Shown here: piece by piece, positions 1 through 5,280 of the stretch
How the letters are laid out: each line of letters opens with the position of its first letter
How positions within the stretch are numbered: the stretch's first letter is position 1
Assembly (NCBI GenBank): GCA_016937725.1
Contig: JAFGVZ010000041.1
Coordinates: 1-5,744 of the forward strand
Source: Paracoccaceae bacterium
Lineage (GTDB): Bacteria > Pseudomonadota > Alphaproteobacteria > Rhodobacterales > Rhodobacteraceae
Direction of reading: 5' to 3'
Length of the DNA stretch: 5,744 nt
Made by a program: the position numbers and the translations under genes
Notes under the pieces: model-generated
Database searches by the model: none
The model's input: the letters and a program-made list of their open reading frames with translations, nothing else
What the model was told of the DNA's origin: nothing

Positions 1-481
1 AGCCGCGGGCGATATTCCGGTCATCGCCGATGGCGGCATCAAGATGTCGGGCGATTTTGCCAAGGCCATCGCGGCAGGCGCAAGCTGCGCCATGGTCGGC
101 AGCGCCATCGCAGGCACGGATGAAGCACCGGGCGAGGTGATCTTGTATCAGGGCCGCAGCTTCAAATCTTACCGGGGCATGGGCAGCCTTGGCGCCATGG
201 CGCGCGGATCGGCAGACCGCTATTTCCAGAAGGACGCCGCCAGCGACAAGCTGGTGCCCGAAGGGATCGAGGGCCAAGTGCCCTATAAAGGGTCCGTCGG
301 CAATGTGCTGCACCAGATGGTCGGCGGGTTGCGCGCGGCCATGGGGTATACCGGCAAGGCCACCGTGGCAGACATGCGCGGCGGCTGCAATTTCGTCCGT
401 ATTACCAATGCCGGGCTGAAGGAAAGCCATGTGCATGACGTGCAGATCACCCGCGAAAGCCCGAATTACCGGGTCGGCTGA
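1..481 (+). CDS. guaB: IMP dehydrogenase, C-terminal third (5' end outside window)
   Basis: This enzyme oxidises IMP to XMP with NAD+, the first committed step of GMP synthesis in the cytoplasm. The reading frame is already open at the left edge (first whole codon at base 2); 159 residues are visible, about a third of the usual 480-490. Seen directly: the IMP-phosphate-binding loop ADGGIKMSGD (from about base 26), the MVGSAIAGTDEAPGE segment, YRGMGSLGAM, the flap Arg-Tyr dyad (RY at 218-223) that acts as catalytic base in the family, LVPEGIEG, and the C-terminal ESHVHD stretch that in the tetramer contributes to the potassium site of a neighbouring subunit. The tail ITRESPNYRVG closely resembles the E. 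coli GuaB end. The catalytic cysteine loop and CBS domains lie upstream, outside the window. The stop overlaps the next start (TGATG, 479-483), suggesting co-translation. No disruption is seen. Confidence 0.98.
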   Translation, partial: AAGDIPVIADGGIKMSGDFAKAIAAGASCAMVGSAIAGTDEAPGEVILYQGRSFKSYRGMGSLGAMARGSADRYFQKDAASDKLVPEGIEGQVPYKGSVGNVLHQMVGGLRAAMGYTGKATVADMRGGCNFVRITNAGLKESHVHDVQITRESPNYRVG

Positions 482-1266
482 TGCAGGCCTTGGCCGAACT
501 GACCCTGTTCACTGACATCCCCAGTCTGACCGCGGCCTTCGTCGCGGTCTTTCTTGTTGGGCTGTCCAAAGGCGGCTTGGGCGGGGCCTTCGCGCTGATG
601 GGCGTGCCGATCCTGTCGCTGGTCATGTCGCCGGTGCAGGCGGCGGCTTTGCTGCTGCCTGTGTTGCTAATGATGGACGCGGTCAGCCTGTGGACATGGC
701 GCGGCTGGTTCGACCGGGCCACGCTTTGGCACATTCTTCCGGGCGCGGCTTTGGGCATTGCCATTGGCGGGCTGACTGCGGCCTACACGCCCGAATCCAT
801 GGTGCGCTTGCTGGTTGGGGTGATCGCCTTGGGGTTTGTCGCCCGCATGGCCCTGACGCGCGGCAAAAGACCGGGGCAGGCCGCTGGGCAAAACCGCGCA
901 CGCGGCACCATCTGGGGTAGCGTGGCCGGGTTCACCAGCTTTGTTGCCCATGCCGGGGGACCGCCGTTTCAGATTTACACCCTGCCCCTGCGGCTGGACC
1001 CACGGGTCTATACTGGCACCAGCGTGATCTTTTTCGCGGTGGTCAATGTGGTGAAACTTGTGCCCTATGCCGCCCTTGGCCAGTTCACCGCACCCACAAT
1101 GATCAGCGCCTTGGTGCTGTTGCCACTGGCGGTGATCTCGACCCTGTTGGGTGCCGCCATCATAAAGCGGTTGCGCGCAGAGGTGTTCTATCCGCTGATG
1201 TATGCCATGATCACACTTGTCGGGTTGAAACTGGTTTGGGACGGGTTCAGCGCCCTTTTGGCCTGA
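481..1266 (+). CDS. TauE/SafE family sulfite/anion exporter-like membrane protein
   Basis: This is a 261-residue inner-membrane protein of the TauE/SafE (formerly DUF81) family, whose studied members export sulfite, sulfoacetate or related organic anions; the substrate here cannot be read from sequence. The family's two-fold repeat is visible. The first half carries GLSKGGLGGAF (residues 27-37) followed by GVPILSL (41-47). The second half carries GFTSFVAHAGGPPFQIYTLP (150-169), with the characteristic small-residue and GGPP pattern. Hydrophobic segments occur at about 15-50, 52-70, 84-100, 107-125, 143-160, 180-197, 207-228 and 237-255, with a short basic loop at 126-142 (TRGKRPGQ). Length is normal for the family. 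The ATG at 481 shares its A with the guaB stop, and no strong ribosome binding site precedes it, so translational coupling to guaB is inferred. The cupin gene follows after 11 bases. Confidence 0.93.
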   Translation: MQALAELTLFTDIPSLTAAFVAVFLVGLSKGGLGGAFALMGVPILSLVMSPVQAAALLLPVLLMMDAVSLWTWRGWFDRATLWHILPGAALGIAIGGLTAAYTPESMVRLLVGVIALGFVARMALTRGKRPGQAAGQNRARGTIWGSVAGFTSFVAHAGGPPFQIYTLPLRLDPRVYTGTSVIFFAVVNVVKLVPYAALGQFTAPTMISALVLLPLAVISTLLGAAIIKRLRAEVFYPLMYAMITLVGLKLVWDGFSALLA

Positions 1267-1271
1267 AAGGA
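1266..1271 (+). promoter_or_regulatory. Ribosome binding site (AAAGGA) of the cupin gene
   Basis: AAAGGA begins at the last base of the exporter stop codon and lies 6 bases before ATG 1278 and 9 before ATG 1281. It fixes the start in this ATGATG pair and excludes an upstream in-frame TTG at 1236 that lies inside the exporter gene. Confidence 0.8.
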
Positions 1272-1277
1272 CACAGC

Positions 1278-1709
1278 ATGATGACCGCCGCTGATATGAT
1301 CGCCCGCTTCGGGCTGAAGCGCCACCCCGAAGGCGGCTGGTATCGCCAGACATGGATTGCAGACGCTCCGAACGGCATGCGCTCGGCTGGCACGGCCATC
1401 TTGTTCCTGCTGCAAGCCGGGGAAAGCAGTCATTGGCACAAGGTCGATGCCACAGAAATCTGGCATTTCCATGCAGGCGCGCCGCTGGCCCTGGATATGG
1501 CGGCAAAAGATGCGGGGCCTGCGACCCGGACCATCTTGGGCGATGTGACGCAGGGCCACGCGCCCCAAGCCATCGTGCCGCCCGATTATTGGCAAGCAGC
1601 ATGCAGCATGGGCGACTGGTCGCTTGTCGGCTGCACCGTGTCGCCTGCCTTCCGCTTCGAGGGCTTCACGCTGGCCCCCAAAGGCTTTGACATACCGCGC
1701 GGCGCGTGA
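1278..1709 (+). CDS. DUF985 (Cupin_5) family cupin protein
   Basis: This is a small soluble protein of 143 residues matching the DUF985/Cupin_5 family, which includes yeast YML079w; no reaction is firmly established for it. Seen directly: the N-terminal family hallmark HPEGGWYRQTW (residues 16-26), the strand AILFLLQAGE (40-49), then the cupin motif SSHWHKVDATEIWHFHAG (50-67) with His52, His54 and Glu60 spaced like a metal- or ligand-binding cupin site. After these come VPPDYWQAA (100-108) and the end motif SLVGCTVSPAFRFEGFTLA (115-133), which commonly closes members of this family. Length is about right for a single-domain member. ATG 1278 is preferred because of AAAGGA at 1266-1271; ATG 1281 is equally possible. 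It sits at the end of the guaB-exporter-cupin run. A role in binding a sugar, nucleotide or small acid would be a guess. Confidence 0.92.
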   Translation: MMTAADMIARFGLKRHPEGGWYRQTWIADAPNGMRSAGTAILFLLQAGESSHWHKVDATEIWHFHAGAPLALDMAAKDAGPATRTILGDVTQGHAPQAIVPPDYWQAACSMGDWSLVGCTVSPAFRFEGFTLAPKGFDIPRGA

Positions 1710-1717
1710 CGGGATGC

Positions 1718-1746
1718 TTGACGGGGCGCGGGCCAGCGCCTATACG
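1718..1746 (+). promoter_or_regulatory. Predicted sigma70-type promoter for rplS-rpmE
   Basis: TTGACG (1718-1723) and TATACG (1741-1746) are separated by exactly 17 bases. The -35 box matches five of six consensus positions and the -10 box keeps TATA. It starts 9 bases after the cupin stop and points at rplS. Transcription would begin near 1753. Prediction from sequence only. Confidence 0.6.
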
Positions 1747-1752
1747 CCGCGC

Positions 1753-1950
1753 TGTCATACCCGGATTCGGGTCATGGCATGTTGGCGCGTGAAACCCCAT
1801 AGCTTCGGTCGGGGTGCTTTGGGCCAGCGGCACAGACCAATACGTTTGGGCATTCTCTGACGGGCGCAAAATGCGGACCCGGTCGAAGATCAGAGCTCTG
1901 GCCAGCACCATCAAGACGTGGGCAAACCACGAGACATGAAAGGACATGCG
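1753..1950 (+). promoter_or_regulatory. Untranslated leader of rplS with several hairpins
   Basis: No convincing gene lies between the cupin stop and rplS. If the promoter at 1718-1746 is used, the message has a leader of about 198 nt. Stem-loops visible by eye are ACCCG/CGGGT with a GATT loop (1759-1772), ACCCC/GGGGT (1794-1798 with 1811-1815), and a compact stem at 1862-1880 in which CGCA pairs with TGCG around AAA, extended by GGG with CCC across a two-base bulge. A 10-base palindrome CAGAGCTCTG lies at 1891-1900. Ribosomal protein operons often control themselves through such leaders, but I do not recognise a known leader family, and no folding was computed. None of the hairpins is followed by a T tract, so I see no terminator for the upstream operon. 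Confidence 0.35.
1939..1944 (+). promoter_or_regulatory. Ribosome binding site (AAAGGA) of rplS
   Basis: AAAGGA lies 6 bases before ATG 1951. It selects this start over an upstream in-frame GTG at 1918 and an out-of-frame ATG at 1946. Confidence 0.85.
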
Positions 1951-2331
1951 ATGAACCTGATCGCACAGCTCGAAGCCGAGCAAATTGCCGAACTCGGCAA
2001 GACCATTCCGGATTTCAAGGCCGGTGACACCATCCGCGTTGGTTACAAAGTGACCGAAGGCACCCGTTCGCGCGTGCAGAATTTCGAAGGCGTCTGCATC
2101 AGCCGCCGTCATGGCACCGGCATTGCCGCGTCCTTCACCGTGCGCAAAATCTCTTTCGGTGAAGGCGTCGAACGTATTTTCCCGCTCTATTCCACCAATA
2201 TCGACAGCATCGAAGTGGTGCGCCGTGGCCGCGTGCGTCGTGCCAAGCTCTACTTCCTGCGCGACCGTCGCGGTAAGTCTGCGCGTATCGTCGAAAAGAC
2301 CAACTATCGTCCCATGACCGATAAAGCCTGA
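1951..2331 (+). CDS. rplS: 50S ribosomal protein L19 (bL19)
   Basis: This is a structural protein of the large ribosomal subunit, located near the interface with the small subunit. The 126-residue product starts MNLIAQLEAEQ and shows the family's core in order: PDFKAGDTIRVGYKVTEGTR (about residues 21-40), RVQNFEGVCISRRHGTG (41-57), SFTVRKISFGEGVERIFPLY (61-80), the near-invariant STNIDSIEVVRRGRVRRAKLY (81-101) and YFLRDRRGKSARI (101-113). Length fits alphaproteobacterial L19, which has a short C-terminal tail beyond the E. coli form. ATG 1951 is supported by the AAAGGA site. rpmE follows after 11 bases on the same strand. In many proteobacteria rplS follows trmD; here a cupin gene and a leader precede it. 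Confidence 0.98.
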   Translation: MNLIAQLEAEQIAELGKTIPDFKAGDTIRVGYKVTEGTRSRVQNFEGVCISRRHGTGIAASFTVRKISFGEGVERIFPLYSTNIDSIEVVRRGRVRRAKLYFLRDRRGKSARIVEKTNYRPMTDKA

Positions 2332-2342
2332 GGAGCGCGACC

Positions 2343-2564
2343 ATGAAAGCTGATACGCATCCCGATTACCACCTGATCAACGTCAAGATGACTGACGGCA
2401 CGATCGTGCAAATGAAATCGACCTGGGGGTCCGAAGGCGACACGCTCTCGCTGGACATTGACCCAACCGTGCACCCGGCATGGACCGGCGGCAGCGCGCG
2501 CCTGATGGACGCGGGCGGCCGTGTGTCGAAGTTCAAGAACAAATACGCCGGTCTGGGCTTCTAA
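2343..2564 (+). CDS. rpmE: 50S ribosomal protein L31 (bL31), cysteine-less form
   Basis: This is a small protein of the large ribosomal subunit that helps bridge the two subunits. The 73-residue product begins MKADTHPDYHLINVKMTDGT and contains STWGSEGDTLSLDIDP, HPAWTGG and GRVSKFKNKYAGLGF, a typical bL31 layout. There is no cysteine: the family positions that carry zinc-binding Cys in the C+ form are Met16 (VKMTDG) and Val41 (PTVHPAWTG) here. It is therefore the zinc-independent type, which I understand to be common in this bacterial group. AGGAG (2331-2335), overlapping the rplS stop, sits 7 bases before the ATG, and the gene is co-transcribed with rplS. A strong terminator follows 22 bases after the stop. 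Confidence 0.97.
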   Translation: MKADTHPDYHLINVKMTDGTIVQMKSTWGSEGDTLSLDIDPTVHPAWTGGSARLMDAGGRVSKFKNKYAGLGF

Positions 2565-2586
2565 GCGCAAGCAGGCCTGTGATCCG

Positions 2587-2618
2587 GGGCGCAAGGGCAT
2601 CTGCCGTTGCGCCCTTTT
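2587..2618 (+). terminator. Intrinsic terminator of rplS-rpmE
   Basis: GGGCGCAA (2587-2594) pairs perfectly with TTGCGCCC (2607-2614), with a small inner GGC/GCC stem (2596-2598 with 2603-2605). TTTT follows at 2615-2618. The stem is GC-rich and placed just after rpmE, so it probably ends the ribosomal transcript and separates it from mipZ. Confidence 0.88.
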
Positions 2619-2635
2619 CCATGGCCCGCACCAGC

Positions 2636-2664
2636 TTGCACCTGCACATTGCCCGGCATAGATG
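2636..2664 (+). promoter_or_regulatory. Possible promoter of mipZ
   Basis: TTGCAC (2636-2641) and TAGATG (2659-2664) are 17 bases apart, in the only stretch between the terminator and the mipZ start. Both boxes match the consensus only partly, so the call rests mainly on position. The leader would be about 20 nt. Confidence 0.3.
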
Positions 2665-2678
2665 TGCCCTGAACAAGC

Positions 2679-2683
2679 GGGGA
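2679..2683 (+). promoter_or_regulatory. Ribosome binding site (GGGGA) of mipZ
   Basis: GGGGA ends 6 bases before GTG 2690 and supports that codon as the mipZ start. The open frame continues upstream to 2480, but that part runs through rpmE and the terminator. Confidence 0.65.
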
Positions 2684-2689
2684 ACAGGC

Positions 2690-3499
2690 GTGACGCATAT
2701 CATCACCATCGGCAACGAAAAGGGTGGGTCGGGCAAATCGACCATGTCCATGCATGTCTCGGTCGCTTTGGCCCGGATGGGTTGGCGCGTGGCCGCGATG
2801 GACCTTGATCTGCGCCAGCTTAGCTTTGGCCGATATATCGAGAATCGTCGCACTTTTATGGCCAAGACCGGCTATGACCTGCCCTGCCCGCATTTCATTG
2901 CGCTGCCGGATCTGGACCCTGCCACCGTGCCAGAGGGGGGACAACTGGCCGATTTGCGGATGGGGGCCGCGCTGGAGCAAGCCCAAGGCTGGGCCGATTT
3001 CCTGCTGATCGACTGTCCTGGCTCGCACACGCGCTATAGCCAATTCGCGCATTCCGTGGCGAATACACTCATTACCCCGATCAATGACAGCTTCATCGAT
3101 TTCGACCTGCTGGCTCGGACCGATCCCGACACGGGCCGGGTTCTGGCCCCTTCCATCTATTCCGAAATGGTCTGGAAAGCGCGACAAACCCGCGCCGAAG
3201 CAGGTTTGCGCCCGATGGATTGGATCGTGTTGCGCAACCGTCTGGGCACCACGGCCATGCACAACAAGCGTCGCGTCGGCACTGCGCTGGAACAATTGTC
3301 CAAGCGCATCGGGTTTCGTATCGCGCCGGGGTTCAGCGAGCGCGTTATTTTCCGCGAATTGTTCCCAAAAGGTCTGACCTTGATGGATTTGCAAGACATC
3401 GGCGGCGAATCGATGAACATGTCCCAGATCGCCGCCCGACAAGAAGTGCGCGACTTGCTGACCGCGCTGGCCCTGCCGAATGTCGCGGTCAGTGTCTGA
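2690..3499 (+). CDS. mipZ: Division-plane positioning ATPase MipZ (ParA/MinD superfamily)
   Basis: MipZ is a ParA-like ATPase that in Caulobacter binds ParB near the chromosome origins, forms a gradient along the nucleoid and inhibits FtsZ assembly, restricting division to midcell. The 269-residue product starts at GTG. Seen directly: the deviant Walker A motif NEKGGSGKST (residues 9-18, with signature Lys11 and P-loop Lys16), the DLDLRQ switch region (38-43) followed by ENRRTF as in Caulobacter MipZ, the Walker B/switch II LLIDCPGSH (105-113), TPINDSFIDFDLL (129-141), and near the C-terminal end DWIVLRNRLGTT, KRIGFRIAPGFSERVIFRELFP and GLTLMDL. The stretch NDSFIDFDLL and the R-rich DWIVLRNRL segment separate MipZ from ordinary ParA. 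Length matches the family. It stands outside the ribosomal operon behind a terminator, and its end overlaps a small minus-strand gene. Confidence 0.95.
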   Translation: MTHIITIGNEKGGSGKSTMSMHVSVALARMGWRVAAMDLDLRQLSFGRYIENRRTFMAKTGYDLPCPHFIALPDLDPATVPEGGQLADLRMGAALEQAQGWADFLLIDCPGSHTRYSQFAHSVANTLITPINDSFIDFDLLARTDPDTGRVLAPSIYSEMVWKARQTRAEAGLRPMDWIVLRNRLGTTAMHNKRRVGTALEQLSKRIGFRIAPGFSERVIFRELFPKGLTLMDLQDIGGESMNMSQIAARQEVRDLLTALALPNVAVSV

Positions 3500-3641
3500 T
3501 ATGGCCACGCGGCGGCAGCGCTTCGTCGCGCGCCACTTCCAACGCATCGTAGCGTTCGCTCAGACGGCGGGGAAGACCCGTCATCGACAGGATTACCTCT
3601 AGCGCAAGATTGGGACGGGGTGCCTGCGGGGTCGGTTTCAT
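3489..3641 (-). CDS. Small hypothetical protein (50 aa), convergent with mipZ
   Basis: I do not recognise a family. The frame runs from ATG at 3641 down to TGA at 3491-3489. It encodes 50 residues: a proline-rich start (MKPTPQAPRPN), a hydrophobic/amphipathic stretch LALEVILSMTGLP (residues 12-24), a charged helix-like part RRLSERYDALEVARDE (25-40), and a short basic tail ending GHIRH. No signal peptide or transmembrane segment is convincing. Support for a real gene: AAGAGG 8 bases before the ATG, an intact frame filling most of the gap between mipZ and the TRAP genes, G or C at about two thirds of third codon positions, and a coherent helical composition. Its last 11 bases overlap the end of mipZ on the opposite strand. 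It could be a conserved small partner or an accidental frame. Confidence 0.55.
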   Translation of the reverse strand: MKPTPQAPRPNLALEVILSMTGLPRRLSERYDALEVARDEALPPRGHIRH

Positions 3642-3649
3642 GGTCTCTG

Positions 3650-3655
3650 CCTCTT
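3650..3655 (-). promoter_or_regulatory. Ribosome binding site (AAGAGG) of the 50-aa gene
   Basis: On the minus strand AAGAGG ends 8 bases before ATG 3641. It is a reasonable Shine-Dalgarno match and the main sequence support for translation of this small frame. Confidence 0.5.
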
Positions 3656-3689
3656 GTTTGCTCTTCGATTGTTATCCTTGCAAGCAGCG

Positions 3690-3721
3690 CCGAAAATAGG
3701 TCCGCGGCAGGGTCTTTTCGG
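3690..3721. repeat. Inverted repeat CCGAAAA / TTTTCGG in the mipZ-TRAP gap
   Basis: CCGAAAA (3690-3696) and TTTTCGG (3715-3721) are perfect 7-bp complements separated by 18 bases that themselves contain CCGCGG (3702-3707). The surrounding stretch 3642-3783 is otherwise non-coding and looks more AT-rich than its neighbours. On the minus strand the repeat lies in the 5' region of the 50-aa gene. On the plus strand a T6 run (3737-3742) follows only 15 bases later, too far for a standard terminator. It may be a leader hairpin, a weak bidirectional stop or an operator. Confidence 0.4.
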
Positions 3722-3783
3722 ACGACTTTGAGTTGATTTTTTGGCGACGGCCCATGCGCGCCGCAATTCTGACGGCATTCGGC

Positions 3784-5280
3784 CTAAACCGCGATCAGGA
3801 AATAGGTGATCGCGGGGAACGCCACGAGGATGCCCACACGGATCAGATCCGACGCGACAAAGGGTAGAACTGCACGATAAGTGTCAGTGATGCGCGTTTT
3901 CGGGTCCATCGCGTTGATGACGAACAGGTTCATGCCGACAGGCGGGGTAATCAGCCCCACCTCGACCACGATCAGCACAAGAATACCGAACCAGATTGCC
4001 ACCAATTCCAGATTGGCGCGCTCCAACGCCAGATCGTTTACCCGGCGCAAGCCGAGCGCGCGGGTCTGCTCGCGCGTCAGTTCGACCCCGGCGGCCAAGG
4101 CATCTTCGATACTTCGTAACATCTCTGGCGCGATGTCCACGCCCGCGCGCAAGGCTTCGGCGGCGCGCATGGCGTGTAATTCGGCCATGGTGATGAAGTT
4201 GAAATCAAGCTCCATCATCACCGGCCAGAAGATCGGGATTGTCAGCAGGATCATCGACAGGCTGTCCATCACGCAGCCTAAGACAAGATAGAAGCACAGG
4301 ATGATCAGCAGCACCACGAAGGGCGCATAGCCTTGCGAGCCGACGAATTCCGCAATGCTTTGCGGCACCTGTGTCAGCGCCAGAAAGCCGTTATAAAACG
4401 CCGCGCCGAAGATGATGAAGAAAATCATCGCGCTGGCGCGGGCGGTGACGATGAAACTTTCAGCCAAGGTCGCGCGTGTCAGCCCACCATTGACCCACGC
4501 AATCAGCCCCGTCCCCAACGCACCGACGGCAGCGCCTTCGGTGGGGGTGAACCAGCCTGCATAGATGCCGCCGACCACAAGGCCAAAGACCAGCAGCACG
4601 GGCCATATCTTGACCAATGCGGCCATGCGCTCTGTCCATGGCACCGGCGGGCGCAGACCGGCCGCATCTGGGTTCACCCGCACATAGATCGAGATCACGA
4701 TCACATAGCCGATGGCCGCCATGATTCCGGGTATGAAGGCCGCCAAAAACAGCTTGGCAATGTTCTGTTCGGTCAGGATGGCATAAATTACCAGCACCAC
4801 AGAGGGCGGGATCAAAATGCCCAGCGTGCCACCCGCCGCCAGCGTTGCCGTGGAAAACCCGCCCGCATAGCCGTAGCGTTTCAGTTCGGGTAGGGCCACA
4901 CGGCTCATCGTGGCGGCGGTGGCCAGCGACGACCCGCAGATCGCGCCAAACCCTGCGCTCGACCCGATAGCAGCCATGGCAACGCCCCCCTTGCGATGCC
5001 CCAGAAACCCCGCAGCGGCGGCGAACAGCGCCTGACTCATGCCGCCCAAGGTGGCGAAATGGCCCATGAGCAAGAACATGGGGATAATGCTCAGCGAATA
5101 GCTGGCGAAAGTGGTGAAGGTTTCGGTTTCCAGCCGCGCCAGTGGCACAAGTGACCCGCCCGTGACCCAGATCAGCCCCACAAGCCCCGTCAGGAACATG
5201 GCCAGCCCGATCGGCACGCGCAGAAAAATCAGAACCAGCAGCGCCGGGAAAGACAAGATGCCGATGGCGATGTCACTCAA
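3784..5280 (-). CDS. TRAP transporter large permease subunit (DctM family) with an extra internal segment
   Basis: This is the large membrane subunit of a tripartite ATP-independent periplasmic transporter, which with the small subunit and a periplasmic binding protein drives sodium-coupled uptake of organic acids or similar solutes. The 498-residue product shows family motifs in order: RVPIGLAMFL (residues 21-30), GFGAICGSSLATAATM (110-125), LAAGGTLGILIPPSVVLVIY (147-166), WFTPTEGAAVGA (243-254), VMDSLSMILLTIPIFWP (337-353) and GLITPPVGMNLFVIN (442-456). Multiple hydrophobic segments span the protein. It is longer than the usual 425-440 because residues about 361-427 form an added hydrophilic stretch. 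The start is TTG 5280: the motif-bearing sequence begins there, GGGGAGG (5288-5294) precedes it by 7 bases, and TTGA overlaps the small-subunit stop. The open frame upstream of 5280 is the other gene read out of frame. Substrate is unknown. Confidence 0.93.
   Translation of the reverse strand: MSDIAIGILSFPALLVLIFLRVPIGLAMFLTGLVGLIWVTGGSLVPLARLETETFTTFASYSLSIIPMFLLMGHFATLGGMSQALFAAAAGFLGHRKGGVAMAAIGSSAGFGAICGSSLATAATMSRVALPELKRYGYAGGFSTATLAAGGTLGILIPPSVVLVIYAILTEQNIAKLFLAAFIPGIMAAIGYVIVISIYVRVNPDAAGLRPPVPWTERMAALVKIWPVLLVFGLVVGGIYAGWFTPTEGAAVGALGTGLIAWVNGGLTRATLAESFIVTARASAMIFFIIFGAAFYNGFLALTQVPQSIAEFVGSQGYAPFVVLLIILCFYLVLGCVMDSLSMILLTIPIFWPVMMELDFNFITMAELHAMRAAEALRAGVDIAPEMLRSIEDALAAGVELTREQTRALGLRRVNDLALERANLELVAIWFGILVLIVVEVGLITPPVGMNLFVINAMDPKTRITDTYRAVLPFVASDLIRVGILVAFPAITYFLIAV
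4000..4200 (-). other. Extra hydrophilic segment within the TRAP large subunit (residues ~361-427)
   Basis: Ordinary DctM proteins pass almost directly from the LTIPIFWPVM-type helix to IWFGILVLIVVEVGLITPPVG. Here about 65 residues intervene, rich in Ala, Glu, Arg and Leu, with helix-like pieces such as AELHAMRAAEALRAG and PEMLRSIEDALAAG. The frame stays open and codon use looks like the rest of the gene, so this is a genuine part of the protein, not a frameshift. I recall similar additions in some alphaproteobacterial TRAP subunits, but cannot confirm it here. Confidence 0.7.

Noticed and set aside
667..1602. Long minus-strand open frame (311 codons) opposite the exporter and cupin genes
   Set aside because: The sequence is low-complexity in character (many Arg, Gly, His, Pro, Gln), has no recognisable family, and lies opposite two well-supported genes; it is a product of high GC content.
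1789..1860. 23-codon frame from GTG in the rplS leader (Arg/His-rich product)
   Set aside because: There is no ribosome binding site and it is too short to judge; a leader peptide cannot be excluded but nothing supports it.
1891..1900. Perfect palindrome CAGAGCTCTG as a regulator operator
   Set aside because: A single 10-base palindrome with no second copy or recognisable regulator is easily expected by chance.
1666..2112. Minus-strand open frame across the cupin end, the gap and the rplS start
   Set aside because: It covers the start of rplS and its ribosome binding site, shows no third-position GC enrichment in the gap (about 63% by hand count over 49 codons), and resembles no family I know.
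2480..2689. 70-residue N-terminal extension of mipZ
   Set aside because: It would run through the end of rpmE in another frame and through the terminator; MipZ proteins begin just before the NEKGG motif, as GTG 2690 does.
2561..3547. Long minus-strand open frame (328 codons) opposite mipZ
   Set aside because: It mirrors the mipZ coding strand and has no family features; mipZ motifs on the plus strand are unmistakable.
3672..3755. 27-codon minus-strand frame from ATG 3755 in the mipZ-TRAP gap
   Set aside because: No Shine-Dalgarno sequence precedes the ATG, the basic composition fits chance, and it overlaps the inverted repeat.
3760..3776. GCCG/CGGC hairpin just after the TRAP large-subunit stop, considered as a terminator
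   Set aside because: The stem is only 4 bp and is not followed by T residues on the minus strand.
4333..4893. Plus-strand open frame (186 codons) opposite the TRAP large subunit
   Set aside because: Its Gln/His/Arg-rich translation is the antisense of membrane-helix codons; no start signal or family is visible.
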